64,000 bases of DNA, taken from the NCBI GenBank assembly GCA_938003765.1, contig CALKYE010000057.1, positions 1 through 64,000 on the forward strand, in the 5' to 3' direction. Within the stretch, counting starts at the first letter, position 1, and the number at the start of each line of letters is the position of its first letter. The translations under genes were made by a program, and so were the position numbers. The DNA is from an uncultured Planctomycetia bacterium (lineage in GTDB: Bacteria > Planctomycetota > UBA1135 > GCA-002686595). The notes below the pieces were generated by a model. It searched no databases. It was not told the origin of the DNA and saw nothing but the letters and a program-made list of their open reading frames with translations. Positions 1 through 9,323 of the stretch are shown here, piece after piece.

Positions 1-1
1 C

Positions 2-469
2 GCGCGCGCCTTCAGCCTCGTCGGCGCGCTCTCGATCATCCGCTTCCGCACGGCGGTCAAGGAGCCGCGCGACGTCGCGTTCCTGTTCGCGACCATGGCG
101 ATCGGCATGGCCGCCGGCACGGGCTTCTACGACCTCGCGGTGCTGTTCACGCTGTTCGTGGGCCCCGCGGTGTACTTCCTCTACCGCTTCCAGATCGGCG
201 CCCAGCCGACCAGCGAAGTGCTGCTCAAGCTCCAGATCGCCGGCGATCAGGACCACCGCACGCTGTTCCAGGAGGTGTTCTACAAGCACCTCAGTCAGCA
301 CTCGCTGCTGTCGATCGAGACCATCCAAGGCGGCGCGGCGCTGGAGCTGGTCTACTCGATCCACATGAAGTCGGGCGTGAACGAGACGGGCTTGCTCGAG
401 GCGCTGCGCGCGGTCGCCGGCGTGCGCAAGGTCGTGCTGCTCTCGGGGGCGCAGAACGTCGACGTCTGA
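2..469 (+). CDS. DUF4956 membrane protein, C-terminal part (5' end outside window)
   Basis: The reading frame is open from the window edge and ends in TGA, so the N-terminus is missing. The visible 155 residues begin with a hydrophobic stretch containing GALSIIRFRTAVKEPRD, which I recognise as the DUF4956 signature, followed by two more hydrophobic stretches and a soluble tail with an alternating beta/alpha pattern. DUF4956 proteins are small inner-membrane proteins of unknown biochemistry, commonly found beside CotH-type kinases and VTC-type polyphosphate polymerases. The CotH gene here lies four genes downstream in the same orientation, which fits that association. The next gene starts 9 bp after the stop, so they are probably co-transcribed. 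A VTC-domain gene may lie just upstream of the window; this is inference. Confidence 0.75.
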   Translation, partial: ARAFSLVGALSIIRFRTAVKEPRDVAFLFATMAIGMAAGTGFYDLAVLFTLFVGPAVYFLYRFQIGAQPTSEVLLKLQIAGDQDHRTLFQEVFYKHLSQHSLLSIETIQGGAALELVYSIHMKSGVNETGLLEALRAVAGVRKVVLLSGAQNVDV

Positions 470-478
470 GCGCGGCCC

Positions 479-1540
479 GTGAGCTCGAGCACTTCGATCG
501 ACGGCGGCGCTCGCGCCTGGATCCAGCGCAACGAACGCACGCTCGCGGTCGCCTGGATCGCCGGCTGCGCGCTGCTCCTCGCGGTGCTCGCGGTCTGGGG
601 GCTGGGGCTGAACGGCGCGGAGCGAGCGGTCGAACGCTTGCGCCGCGGCTGGATCGACGAGACCGAACGCGCGCGCGAGGAACTGGAGCAGGGTCGCGGC
701 GACGCCGCGCGCGCCCGACTCGAGCGCATCGTCGCGACGAACGGCGTCAGCAACGTCAAGCACCGCTTCGACAAGGAGCACGAGCGCGCCCTCGCGCTGC
801 TGGCCGAGGCCTACGCCGCGCAGGGCAAGAAGGGCAAGACGCTCGCGACGCTGGAACAGTTGTGCGCGTTCGACCCCAAGAACTTCGACAACCACTTCCG
901 CCACGCGCAGGCGCTGCGCGAGTTCGGTGAGACCGCCGCCGCCAAAGACGCGTTCGAGCGCGTCCTGGCGATCCACCCGACGCACTGGCCGAGCGTCGAG
1001 GCGCGCATCGACCTGGAGTACGACGCGGGCGCGTACGCGCCGATCCCGGCGCTGTACGAGCGCTACCTCGACGCCTGGCTGCTCGCGCGCGTGCGCCTGG
1101 TCGCGGGCGAGCGCGAGGCGTGGTTCGAGCTTCAGGCCGACGGACGCCCGCACGAGGCGCAGTTCGAACTCGCGCTCGAGCCCGGTTGGCGCGGCGAAGT
1201 TCGACTCGAAACGCGCGGCTACAGCGCAGCTCTCCAGCGCCTCGAGTTCGTCCCAACGTTGCGCGTCGGCGAAGAGCGCGGCGCGACGGTCGCAACGCCG
1301 AACGGCGAAGTGACGGCGGCCGACGTGGCCTCGCGCATCGAGCTCGGCGCCGTCGAACTCCCCGCGGGAGCGCAGCGCGTGCGCATCGAGCTCGTTCTGT
1401 TCAAGCGCGTCGAGGCGCCGGTCTGGGCCCAGGTGACCAAGGCCTATCAGAACCGACTGCTGCACGCCGAGCTCGACGAGGCCGCGCGCCGCACGCGCGT
1501 CGGCGGCTGCGACGAGGCCGGCACGAGCTTCGAGGACTAG
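479..1540 (+). CDS. TPR-repeat protein with one N-terminal membrane anchor
   Basis: 353 residues from a GTG start 9 bp after the DUF4956 stop. Residues about 20-43 form one hydrophobic segment, so the protein is probably anchored with its soluble part outside the cytoplasmic membrane. Residues about 55-170 contain helical pairs typical of tetratricopeptide repeats (for example ALALLAEAYAAQGKKGKTLA and the FRHAQALREFGETAAAKDAF region). The C-terminal part, about 190-345, looks beta-rich and has no family I recognise. TPR modules bind partner proteins, so a scaffold role for the neighbouring SGNH and CotH products is a reasonable inference. Only 2 bp separate it from the next GTG, which implies translational coupling. 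Confidence 0.7.
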   Translation: MSSSTSIDGGARAWIQRNERTLAVAWIAGCALLLAVLAVWGLGLNGAERAVERLRRGWIDETERAREELEQGRGDAARARLERIVATNGVSNVKHRFDKEHERALALLAEAYAAQGKKGKTLATLEQLCAFDPKNFDNHFRHAQALREFGETAAAKDAFERVLAIHPTHWPSVEARIDLEYDAGAYAPIPALYERYLDAWLLARVRLVAGEREAWFELQADGRPHEAQFELALEPGWRGEVRLETRGYSAALQRLEFVPTLRVGEERGATVATPNGEVTAADVASRIELGAVELPAGAQRVRIELVLFKRVEAPVWAQVTKAYQNRLLHAELDEAARRTRVGGCDEAGTSFED

Positions 1541-1542
1541 CG

Positions 1543-2850
1543 GTGAGCTCCACGACCACGACCAGCCGCAGAGGCGAGTTCGCGCTGGCCGCGCTCGCGC
1601 TGGGCGTGCCGCTGTGGTTCCTGGTGAGCGAAATCACGCCGCAGCCGTTCGTGTTCGGCTGGTCGAAGCGCTGGTGCCTCGCCGTCGCGGTCTACGGCGC
1701 GTTCTATGTGCTCGCGCTGTGGAGCTATCGCGCACGCGTTCCCCGCGCGCTGGCGCTCGTGCGAACGGCGGTAGTCGCGCTCACGCTGTCGCTGTGGCTC
1801 GCGCTGGGCGGCGTCGAAGCGGCGCTGCGCCTCGCCGACCGCCCGACCTTCGAGCCGCTCGACAACTCCGGGCGCCACGTCGCCGATCCGGACGTCGGGC
1901 ACGTCTACAAGCCGAACCACGAGCAGGTGCTCCAGTCGCGCGAGTACCGCTCGCTGTGGACCAGCAACGCGCAAGGCGTGCGCGCCGAGCGCGACTTCGG
2001 GCCCAAGCCTGCGGGCGTCGCGCGCGTCGTGTGCGTGGGCGACTCGTTCACGGCCTGCGATCAGGTCGACTACGCGCAGAGCTGGCCCGGTGTGCTCGAA
2101 CGCTGCCTGGGCGAGGAGTTCGGCGCCGGTCGCGTCGAAGTCGTCAACGCGGGCTTCCCTGGCTTCGGCACGGTCAACGAAGCGCGTTGGATCGCGAAGT
2201 TCGGCGCCGCGTTCGAGCCCGACGTCGTGCTCGTCGCGATGACGCCCAACGACCTGCTCGAGAACCAGTTCCCGCTGCAGTACAGCGCGCGCGACGGAGC
2301 GATGGTCGCTGGCGGAAGCACGGAGGCTGACCTCGAGCGTCACGAGCGACGCGCGGCGTGGTGGCGTCTGGCAGCCGCGGTCGAGCGCAGCTTCCTCGCC
2401 GATCGACTGCAGCGCTCGCCCGCGTTCAAGCGACTTCTCGGCCGCCGCCCGTACAACCACCTCGAGGCGTACCTGATCGAGCGCAACGAGAAGGCGACGC
2501 GTCTCTACGAACTCGCCGAGCGCTACCTGCTCGAGGCGCGCGCGAATGCGACCGCGCTCGGCGCGAGCTTCGCGGTGCTCGTGATCCCCTACAACCATCA
2601 GCTCACGCCGCTGGGCCCCGGCCTCGATCCTGCACGCTTCGGCGACCACTGGCGCGCGTTCGGCGCCGCGCAGGGCTTCCCCGTCGTCGACGCGCGTGGA
2701 AAGTTCCTCGCCCATCCCGCGCCGCAGACGCTGCACTGGAAAGAGGACTCGCACTGCACGGCCGAGGGCTACGCGCTGGTGGCGCAGGCCGCGTGCGAGA
2801 TGCTCATCGCGCAACGCGATGCGCTGGGCCTCGCGGAGGCGCTGCGGTGA
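1543..2850 (+). CDS. membrane-anchored SGNH/GDSL hydrolase, AlgJ/AlgX-like
   Basis: 435 residues. I chose the GTG 2 bp after the upstream stop because the protein then starts just before three hydrophobic segments (about residues 11-30, 42-60 and 66-92). The rest is an SGNH fold: block I VCVGDSFTACDQ with the nucleophile Ser, a glycine block VVNAGFPGFGTVNE, a TPND block in place of the usual GxND, and a C-terminal DSHCTAEGY carrying the Asp-x-His pair. Proteins of this layout are usually O-acyl esterases or acyltransferases acting on periplasmic glycans. No MBOAT acetyl donor partner is present in the window. The stop overlaps the GTG of the CotH gene (GTGA). Confidence 0.75.
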   Translation: MSSTTTTSRRGEFALAALALGVPLWFLVSEITPQPFVFGWSKRWCLAVAVYGAFYVLALWSYRARVPRALALVRTAVVALTLSLWLALGGVEAALRLADRPTFEPLDNSGRHVADPDVGHVYKPNHEQVLQSREYRSLWTSNAQGVRAERDFGPKPAGVARVVCVGDSFTACDQVDYAQSWPGVLERCLGEEFGAGRVEVVNAGFPGFGTVNEARWIAKFGAAFEPDVVLVAMTPNDLLENQFPLQYSARDGAMVAGGSTEADLERHERRAAWWRLAAAVERSFLADRLQRSPAFKRLLGRRPYNHLEAYLIERNEKATRLYELAERYLLEARANATALGASFAVLVIPYNHQLTPLGPGLDPARFGDHWRAFGAAQGFPVVDARGKFLAHPAPQTLHWKEDSHCTAEGYALVAQAACEMLIAQRDALGLAEALR

Positions 2851-5800
2851 AGCGCCCGTTCTCTGGCGGCGGCCCCTGGTGGCGGCGCATCACGCTGCTC
2901 GACGCGCTCGTCGTGACGCTGCCGATCATGGCGCTCGCGCTGTGGCTGTTCGTCGGATCGGTGAGCGACTACGACCGCATCCGGCAGTACGACGACTGGT
3001 GGTCGCGCGCCACCAGCGTGCGCAAGTTCGGCTTCTACCGCCTGCGCAGCGCGTGGCGCTCGCTCGAGATGAACGAGCTCGCCAAGGGCTTCTCGCCCGA
3101 GCGCGAGGACGCGCCGCGCCTGCGCATCCTGGTCGACCGCGACGAGTTCGCGCGCATCGAGCGCGACGCGGCGGCGCACTGGGGCGAGTGGGTCGACGTC
3201 GAGCTGCTCGACGCGGGCGATCGCACCAACGCGCGCCTGCGCCTGCGCGGCGACGGAAGCGCGCACTGGACCAGCGAGAAGAAGTCCTTCACGCTCCGCA
3301 CGGGTCGCGACGAGCTCTACAAGGGCTTCCGCACGCTCGCCTTCAGCGTGAAGGACGTGCTGCCGCAGTGGCTGGTCGGAACGATCGCCAAGGACTTCGG
3401 CCTGCTCGCGCCCGAGCAGCAGATCGTGCCGGTCTACCTGAACGAGCGCTTCTACGGCCTGCACCGCTTCGTCGAGCCGATCGACGAGTCGTTCCTGCGG
3501 CGCAACTTGCGCATGCCGGGGAACATCTTCCGCGCCGACACCGCCGAGCGCGGCGACTACTTCAAGGGCCTGCCGCGCGAGGTCTTCGCCAACCCGCACA
3601 TCTGGGATCGCGTCGCGAACAACGATCGGCCCGGCGCGTTCGGAACGGCGCTGCTCGAACAGTTCCTGCGCGATCTCAACGACTCCTCGGAGGCCGGCCG
3701 CGCGCGCTTCATGAGCTGGCTCGACACAACAGAGCTCTCGCGCCTGTTCGCGTTCCTGCTCGTGTGCGGCGACCCGTACCACATGAGCGGCGTGCACAAC
3801 CAGTTCTGGTACGAGGACCCCACCAGCGGCAAGTTGCACCCGGTCGTGTGGGACGTGCGCTTGCTCGACCTCGAGAAGCCGCCGCCGGGCTCGAACATCA
3901 ACCGCTTCTGGCGCGCGGCGCTCGAGGATCCGCGCGTGTGGGACGGCGCGATGCGCGAGGTCGCGAAGTGGCTCGAGGGCGACAAGCTGTACAAGCTCGC
4001 CGAGCAGCGTGTGAACGACGCGTGGCGCAAGTACGAGGCCGAGTTCGAGTACGACACGCTGCGCGCGGGCGTGATTCCGCCGGTCGGCGATCCGCAGTCG
4101 ACGCTCGCGACGTTGCGCAAGAACCTCGACACGCTGCGCGGGTGGATGAGCGATGCACGAGCACGCGTCGGCGCGAGTATGTCGGCCGATGCTCTGACCT
4201 GGACTTTCGACGTCGTTGTCGATGGGCGCGCCCCCGTGGAGTTGGTTGGGTTCGACTGCGATGCGACACCCGACGCGCTGCCCTTTGGCGACGCTTTCCG
4301 CCGGGACACCAACGGAAACGGCGTGCTCGACGAGAGCGACGAGTTGGTCGGCGACGCCAACCTCTGGGACGCAGCCGGCGGCTTCTTCGCCACCAAGCCT
4401 CGCATCACGGCGACCATGGGAGGCAAAGGCGCGCAGCTCACACCGATGGCTCGCAGCGAGCGCTACTTCTGGACGCCGTCACTCGCCAGCGGAGAGGTGC
4501 ACGCTGCGCGTCTTCGGCTTGCGAATGCACTCACCGACGCCGTCTTGGAGCCGTCGTCACTCGCACGCGGGAGCGCGCTTCCCACTCTTCCGAGTCCAAG
4601 GAGCGCAACCTCGCTCGCACCAGAAGTGATCGAGCTGGAAGGCGCACAAGATCTCAAAACAGATCTAGTGATGCCGCCCGGCACGACGCTCAGGATCCAA
4701 GCGGGAGCAGCCCTGAGACTCGACCCCGACGTCTCGATTCTCGCCAAGGGCCGTGTGCTCGCGCTCGGCACGGCGGAGCAGCCGATCACGATCACGTCGA
4801 GCGACCCGCTGCTTCCATGGGGCGTCCTCGCGCTGCAAGGAGAAGGCGCGAACGGATCGCGCTTCGAGCACGTCAAGTTCGAGCGCGGCGGCGCCGCTCA
4901 GCTCGAGCGCGTGGAGTACAAGGGCATGATCAGCGTGCACAACGCGCGCGACGTCGTCTTCGACCACTGCGAGTTCTCGCGCAATCAGCGCTGCGACGAC
5001 CTCGTCAACATCGTCAAGGGCGACGCGAGCATCCTCAACTCGCACTTCCACCACTCCAACGCCGACTCGATCGACTACGACATGTCGTCGGGCCTCGTCG
5101 CGTACAACACAATCGAAGGCTCGGGCAACGACGGCCTGGACCTGATGACGTGCTGGCCGCGCGTGGTGAGCAACACGATCGTCGACTCGGGCGACAAGGG
5201 CATCTCGGTCGGCGAGGAGAGCCGCCCGATCGTGCTGAACAACACGATCCTGCGCTGCAACAAGGGTCTGGAGATCAAGGACCGCTCCGAGCCCTGGATC
5301 GTGCGCACGCGCGTCGACGGCGGCCCGACGGGCGTCCACGCGAACAAGAAGAACTGGCGCTACGGCGAGGCGGGCTGGCCGACGTTCGCGCTGAGCACGA
5401 TCGCCGGCGAGCGCGCCGCTTACCTCGCCGAGGACGACGCCAAGCACACCCTGGCGCGTTCGCTGCTCGCGGGCGAGTTGCGCGCGCCCGAGGGCGACTT
5501 GCGCTGGCTCGACGCGCTGCTCGGCTGCGAGCTGACCGACGCCGCGCCCGGCCCGCTCGAGCAGCTCGAGCTCCACACTCCGCTCGCTCCGCTCTACGAA
5601 GTGCGCTTCGCCGAGGACTTCGTCGATCCGCGCGACGGATGGACGCTGGAGGGCGGCGTCGATCGCCTGGTCAAGCGCAAGCGCGACCTCGTCGCGACGA
5701 TCAAGGGCGCCTCGGGGCGCATAGGCCGCCGCTTCGACTGGGACCTCGGCGACGAGGGGCGCGAGTACGCGCTGATCGCCGAGTTCGCCGCCGAATCGCT

Positions 5801-6026
5801 CGCGCACGCGAGCTTGAGCGCGACCGCGAACGGCGACGCCGACGCGCCACAGACTCCGCGCCTCGACCTGCCGCTCGCGTCCGCCCCCGCGGAGTACCGC
5901 CTCGCCGCGCTGTCGCTCGCGCCGGGCCGCTACGACGGAGTCGTGTTCGCCGCGCAACCCGCGCGCGCCGGCAAGCTGCGACTTCACAGCCTGCGCGTCG
6001 TCGCCTGGCCGCGCGCGCGCCAGTAA
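2847..6026 (+). CDS. CotH-family kinase fused to a parallel beta-helix domain
   Basis: 1059 residues from a GTG overlapping the upstream stop. One membrane segment lies at about residues 17-37, so the bulk is probably extracytoplasmic. Residues about 90-430 match CotH: an FxVKD segment, GLHRFVEPID, and the acidic WDVRLLD motif around Asp336. CotH of Bacillus phosphorylates spore-coat proteins; bacterial relatives are predicted secreted protein kinases. Residues about 430-590 include an EF-hand-like DTNGNGVLDESDE. From about 590 to 860 there is a right-handed beta-helix of NosD type with repeated short strands (GLVAYNTIEGSGNDGLDL, RVVSNTIVDSGDKGISVGEE). About 920-1059 is a beta-rich end domain. 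The fusion suggests a kinase tethered to a glycan- or surface-binding helix. Codon use is less G/C-biased around 4165-4730 than on either side. Confidence 0.8.
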   Translation: MKRPFSGGGPWWRRITLLDALVVTLPIMALALWLFVGSVSDYDRIRQYDDWWSRATSVRKFGFYRLRSAWRSLEMNELAKGFSPEREDAPRLRILVDRDEFARIERDAAAHWGEWVDVELLDAGDRTNARLRLRGDGSAHWTSEKKSFTLRTGRDELYKGFRTLAFSVKDVLPQWLVGTIAKDFGLLAPEQQIVPVYLNERFYGLHRFVEPIDESFLRRNLRMPGNIFRADTAERGDYFKGLPREVFANPHIWDRVANNDRPGAFGTALLEQFLRDLNDSSEAGRARFMSWLDTTELSRLFAFLLVCGDPYHMSGVHNQFWYEDPTSGKLHPVVWDVRLLDLEKPPPGSNINRFWRAALEDPRVWDGAMREVAKWLEGDKLYKLAEQRVNDAWRKYEAEFEYDTLRAGVIPPVGDPQSTLATLRKNLDTLRGWMSDARARVGASMSADALTWTFDVVVDGRAPVELVGFDCDATPDALPFGDAFRRDTNGNGVLDESDELVGDANLWDAAGGFFATKPRITATMGGKGAQLTPMARSERYFWTPSLASGEVHAARLRLANALTDAVLEPSSLARGSALPTLPSPRSATSLAPEVIELEGAQDLKTDLVMPPGTTLRIQAGAALRLDPDVSILAKGRVLALGTAEQPITITSSDPLLPWGVLALQGEGANGSRFEHVKFERGGAAQLERVEYKGMISVHNARDVVFDHCEFSRNQRCDDLVNIVKGDASILNSHFHHSNADSIDYDMSSGLVAYNTIEGSGNDGLDLMTCWPRVVSNTIVDSGDKGISVGEESRPIVLNNTILRCNKGLEIKDRSEPWIVRTRVDGGPTGVHANKKNWRYGEAGWPTFALSTIAGERAAYLAEDDAKHTLARSLLAGELRAPEGDLRWLDALLGCELTDAAPGPLEQLELHTPLAPLYEVRFAEDFVDPRDGWTLEGGVDRLVKRKRDLVATIKGASGRIGRRFDWDLGDEGREYALIAEFAAESLAHASLSATANGDADAPQTPRLDLPLASAPAEYRLAALSLAPGRYDGVVFAAQPARAGKLRLHSLRVVAWPRARQ

Positions 6027-6030
6027 CGCC

Positions 6031-7206
6031 ATGCGCATCGGCGTCGACGCGACCTGCTGGGCGAACATCCGCGGCTACGGCCGCTTCACGCGCGAGATCT
6101 GCGCGGCGATGGTCGCGGCGGCGCCGAGCCACGAGTTCGTGTTCTTCGCCGACGAAGCCGCCGCGCGCGTGTTCGAGCTTCGCGCGAGCAACGTGCGGCT
6201 CGTCACCGTCGCGCAAGGCGTCTCCCCCACCGCTGCGGCATCAGCGGACAGCGCGCGCTCGCCGTTCGACATGCTGCGTCTGACCGCCGCCGTGCGCCGC
6301 GAGCGGCTCGACGTGTTCTTCTCGCCCTCGGTCTACACGTTCTTCCCGCTGCCGCCGGGCCTGCGCGCGGTGGTGTGCATCCACGACTGCATCGCGGAGC
6401 GCTTCCCCGAGCTCACGCTGCCCTCCAAACGCGCGCGGATGTTCTGGAGTGCGAAGGTCAAGCTCGCGCTTTGGCAAGCGACGCGCGTGCTCACCGTGTC
6501 CGATTACTCCGCGCGCGACATCGAGCGCGTCTTGCGGACTCCGAAGGAACGCATCGACGTCGCTGTCGAAGCGCCCGCCGCCGCGTACGAGCCCAGCGCG
6601 AGCCGCAGCGACGTCGAGCGCGTCGCGCGCAAGTTCGGGATCGATCCGAGCGCGCCGTGGTTCACCTACGTCGGCGGCTTCAACCCGCACAAGCACGTCG
6701 ACACCATCGTGCGAGCGCTCGCAGCGGTCTCGAAGGACCGCGCGCAGCCGCCTCAGCTCGCACTCGTCGGCTCCATCGACAAGGACGTGTTCCACGGCGA
6801 TCAGGCCGGCATCCGCCGCACGATCGCCGAGCTCGGCCTCGAGCCTCGAGTGAAGTGGACCGGCTTCGTCGCCGACGAGGAGCTGCGCCACTTGCACAGC
6901 GGCGCGACGGCGCTGCTGCTGCCGTCGGAGTGCGAAGGATTCGGCCTGCCCGCGGTGGAAGCCGCAGCGTGCGGCGCGCCGGTGATCGCGACGCTCGAGA
7001 GCCCGCTGCCCGAGCTGCTCGAAGGCGGCGGCCTGTTCGTGCGTCCCGGCGACGTCGGACAGCTCGAGAGCGCGATGCGAACGTTGCTCGACGACTCTGC
7101 GACGCGCGAACGCATGTCCGCCGCCGCGCTGGCGTGCGTCAAGCGGCTCAACTGGCAGCGGGCCGCCCGCGCCGCCCTCGACTCGCTGGAGCGCGCCGCG
7201 CGATGA
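6031..7206 (+). CDS. GT4-family glycosyltransferase
   Basis: 391 residues starting with ATG 4 bp after the CotH stop. The N-terminus MRIGVDATCWANIRGYGRFT has the glycine-containing acceptor-binding loop of GT-B enzymes, and the C-terminal Rossmann domain contains the FTYVGGFNPHKHVDTIV donor-site segment and the E-x7-E motif in ECEGFGLPAVE. It is a retaining glycosyltransferase of family 4 (mannosyl-, glucosyl- or related transfer) acting on the cytoplasmic face; donor and acceptor cannot be told from sequence. Its stop overlaps the ATG of the next GT4 gene (ATGA), so both are made together, presumably for the same glycan. Confidence 0.88.
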   Translation: MRIGVDATCWANIRGYGRFTREICAAMVAAAPSHEFVFFADEAAARVFELRASNVRLVTVAQGVSPTAAASADSARSPFDMLRLTAAVRRERLDVFFSPSVYTFFPLPPGLRAVVCIHDCIAERFPELTLPSKRARMFWSAKVKLALWQATRVLTVSDYSARDIERVLRTPKERIDVAVEAPAAAYEPSASRSDVERVARKFGIDPSAPWFTYVGGFNPHKHVDTIVRALAAVSKDRAQPPQLALVGSIDKDVFHGDQAGIRRTIAELGLEPRVKWTGFVADEELRHLHSGATALLLPSECEGFGLPAVEAAACGAPVIATLESPLPELLEGGGLFVRPGDVGQLESAMRTLLDDSATRERMSAAALACVKRLNWQRAARAALDSLERAAR

Positions 7207-8435
7207 GCCTGCGCTTCTGCCACGTCACGACGTTCTACCCGCCGCACAACTTCGGCGGCGACGGCATCGGCATCGAGCGCCTGGTGCGCGCGCTGGCGCG
7301 CCGCGGCCATCCGCAGACGGTCGTGGTCGACACCGACGCGTTTCGTTTGCTCGCCAAGCGCGAACCGGAACTGCCGCCGCCAGAGCCCGGCATCGAGATC
7401 GTGCGCCTGACGAGTTCGCAGCCCACGCTCTCGATGCTGCTCACGCAGCAGCTCGGCCGGCCCGTGTTCCAACGCGGAGCGTTGAAGGAGCTGCTCGAGT
7501 CCGAGCGCTTCGACGTCGTGAACTTCCACAACGTGTCGCTCGTCGGCGGCCCCGCCGTGTGGAGCTATGGCTCTGCGGTGAAGCTGCAGATGGCGCACGA
7601 GCACTGGCTCGTGTGTCCGAGCCACGTGCTGTGGCGCCACAACCGCGAGCTGTGCGACGCGCGCGAGTGCCTGCGCTGCCAATTGAACTTCAAGCGCCCG
7701 CCGCAACTGTGGCGCTCGACGGATCTGCTCGAACGACACGGGCGCTCGATCGACGCCTTCATCGCCATGAGCGAGTTCAGCCGCGCGAAGCACCGCGAGT
7801 TCGGCTTCCCGTTCGAGATGGAGGTGCTGCCCTACTTCCTGCCCGATCCGACGAGCAAGACCGCGCCTGCGCGCGCGCTCGACGCTTCGCAGCGCCCGTA
7901 CTTCCTGTTCGTCGGCCGCATCGAGCGCATCAAGGGCCTCGACGACGTGATCCCGCTGATGAACGAGCTGCCCCAGGCCGAGCTGCGCGTCGCGGGCTCG
8001 GGCGACGACCTGGAGCGCTTGAAGGGACTCGCGCAGGGCCTCGACAACGTGCGCTTCCTCGGAAGGCTCTCGAACGAGGACCTGGCCCGCGCCTACGCGG
8101 GCTGCGCCGCGCTGGTGGTCCCTTCGATCTGCTTCGAGACCTTCGGCATCATCCTGATCGAGGCCTTCCGCCAAGGCGCGCCGGTGATCGCGCGCCGCCT
8201 CGGTCCGTTCCCCGAGATCGTCGAGTCCGCGCGCGCGGGCGAGTTGTTCTCGTCGCGCGAGGAGCTGCTCGCGGCGATGCGGCGCGTGCTCTCCGACCCG
8301 GCGCGCGCCGAACAACTCGGGCGCAACGGCCACGCCGCCTTCGTCGAGCGCTACACCGAGAGCGCCGTGGTCCCGCGCTACCTCGAGATCGTCGAGCGCG
8401 CCGCCGCTCGCAAGGGCCGCGCGCTGCGCGCCTAG
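7203..8435 (+). CDS. GT4-family glycosyltransferase
   Basis: 410 residues; the ATG overlaps the stop of the preceding GT4 gene by 4 bp. The N-terminal domain opens with FCHVTTFYPPHNFGGDGI, the usual acceptor-side loop of GT4 enzymes, and the C-terminal domain has FLFVGRIERIKGLDDVI and an E-x7-E motif in CFETFGIILIEAF. Cysteines are concentrated in a WLVCPSH ... LCDARECLRCQ segment at about residues 135-162; this pattern occurs in a subset of GT4 enzymes and might bind a metal, which is inference. Sugar specificity is unknown. It is part of the envelope glycan operon. Confidence 0.88.
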   Translation: MSLRFCHVTTFYPPHNFGGDGIGIERLVRALARRGHPQTVVVDTDAFRLLAKREPELPPPEPGIEIVRLTSSQPTLSMLLTQQLGRPVFQRGALKELLESERFDVVNFHNVSLVGGPAVWSYGSAVKLQMAHEHWLVCPSHVLWRHNRELCDARECLRCQLNFKRPPQLWRSTDLLERHGRSIDAFIAMSEFSRAKHREFGFPFEMEVLPYFLPDPTSKTAPARALDASQRPYFLFVGRIERIKGLDDVIPLMNELPQAELRVAGSGDDLERLKGLAQGLDNVRFLGRLSNEDLARAYAGCAALVVPSICFETFGIILIEAFRQGAPVIARRLGPFPEIVESARAGELFSSREELLAAMRRVLSDPARAEQLGRNGHAAFVERYTESAVVPRYLEIVERAAARKGRALRA

Positions 8436-8456
8436 ACTGAAGAGCAGCCCTCGACG

Positions 8457-9191
8457 ATGCGCGCGATCCTCACCTACCACTCGATCGATCCCTCGGGCTC
8501 GCCCATCTCGATCGACGCGGCGTCGTTCGCGCGACACGTCGAGTTCCTCGCCAGCTCGCGCGTGCGCGTGCTCCCGCTCGAGGAGTTGCTCGCGAGCCCC
8601 GACGCGCAGGACGCAGTCGCGCTGACCTTCGACGACGGCTTCGTGAACTTCGAGCAGCTCGCCTGGCCCGCGCTGCGCGAGCGCGGCCTGGCGGCGACGC
8701 TGTTCGTGCCGACGCGGCGCGTGGGCGGCGACAACCGCTGGGAGGGCCGCGATGAGCCGGGGATTCCGACGCTGCCGCTGATGGACTGGGACGCGCTCGG
8801 ACGCCTGCACGAGCAGGGCCTCTCGATCGCCGCGCACAGCCGCACGCACGCGTGGCTCACGCGCGTCGACGCCGCGCAGCTCAGCGACGAGGTCGAAGGC
8901 GCCCGGGAGGACCTGCGCGAGCGCCTGGGCGTTCGAAGCACGGTGTTCTGCTACCCGTACGGCGACTTGGACGCGCGCGTCGAACGCGCGGTCGCGAGCT
9001 GCTACCGCTGGGCCTGCTCGACCGAATTCGCCCCGCTCGGACCGTCCGACGCGCCGCACCGACTTCCGCGGCTGGACGCGTACTACTTCCGCGGGTCGCG
9101 CGGACTCGAATCCTTCGGCTCGCCCGCCTTCCGCCTGCGCCTCGCCCTGCGACGCCGCGCGCGGGCGCTCAAACGGGCGCTCGGCCGCTGA
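8457..9191 (+). CDS. polysaccharide deacetylase (NodB homology domain)
   Basis: 244 residues, ATG 21 bp after the GT4 stop. The NodB core is complete: the TFDDG motif near residue 57 provides the catalytic base and metal-binding Asp, HSRTH near residue 126 gives the two metal-binding His, and FCYPYG is the third conserved motif. There is no signal peptide, so it may act in the cytoplasm or be released in another way. These enzymes remove N- or O-acetyl groups from sugars with a divalent metal. The neighbourhood suggests it tailors a lipid-linked or polymeric surface glycan. A TAGACT hexamer lies just inside and after the preceding stop and could be a weak internal -10. Confidence 0.88.
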   Translation: MRAILTYHSIDPSGSPISIDAASFARHVEFLASSRVRVLPLEELLASPDAQDAVALTFDDGFVNFEQLAWPALRERGLAATLFVPTRRVGGDNRWEGRDEPGIPTLPLMDWDALGRLHEQGLSIAAHSRTHAWLTRVDAAQLSDEVEGAREDLRERLGVRSTVFCYPYGDLDARVERAVASCYRWACSTEFAPLGPSDAPHRLPRLDAYYFRGSRGLESFGSPAFRLRLALRRRARALKRALGR

Positions 9192-9323
9192 ACGACCCCG
9201 CGCGAGCCAGCTTTGGTCCGCGCAGGTCGGGTCGCACGCCGCCTGAGCGCATGGAAAGCGCCGCGCGCGCCGAACTAAGATGCGCTCGCCGGCGCGACCC
9301 TGCCCGCGGCCCCCCCGACACCC

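Noticed and set aside
1537..2814. Long leftward open frame opposite the SGNH gene
   Set aside because: High GC removes stop codons on the opposite strand. The translated product is a low-complexity Arg/Ala/Glu mix, while the rightward frame has clear SGNH motifs.
4216..4629. Alternative rightward frame inside the CotH gene
   Set aside because: It lies in the region of weaker codon bias, but the CotH frame continues unbroken with meaningful sequence on both sides.
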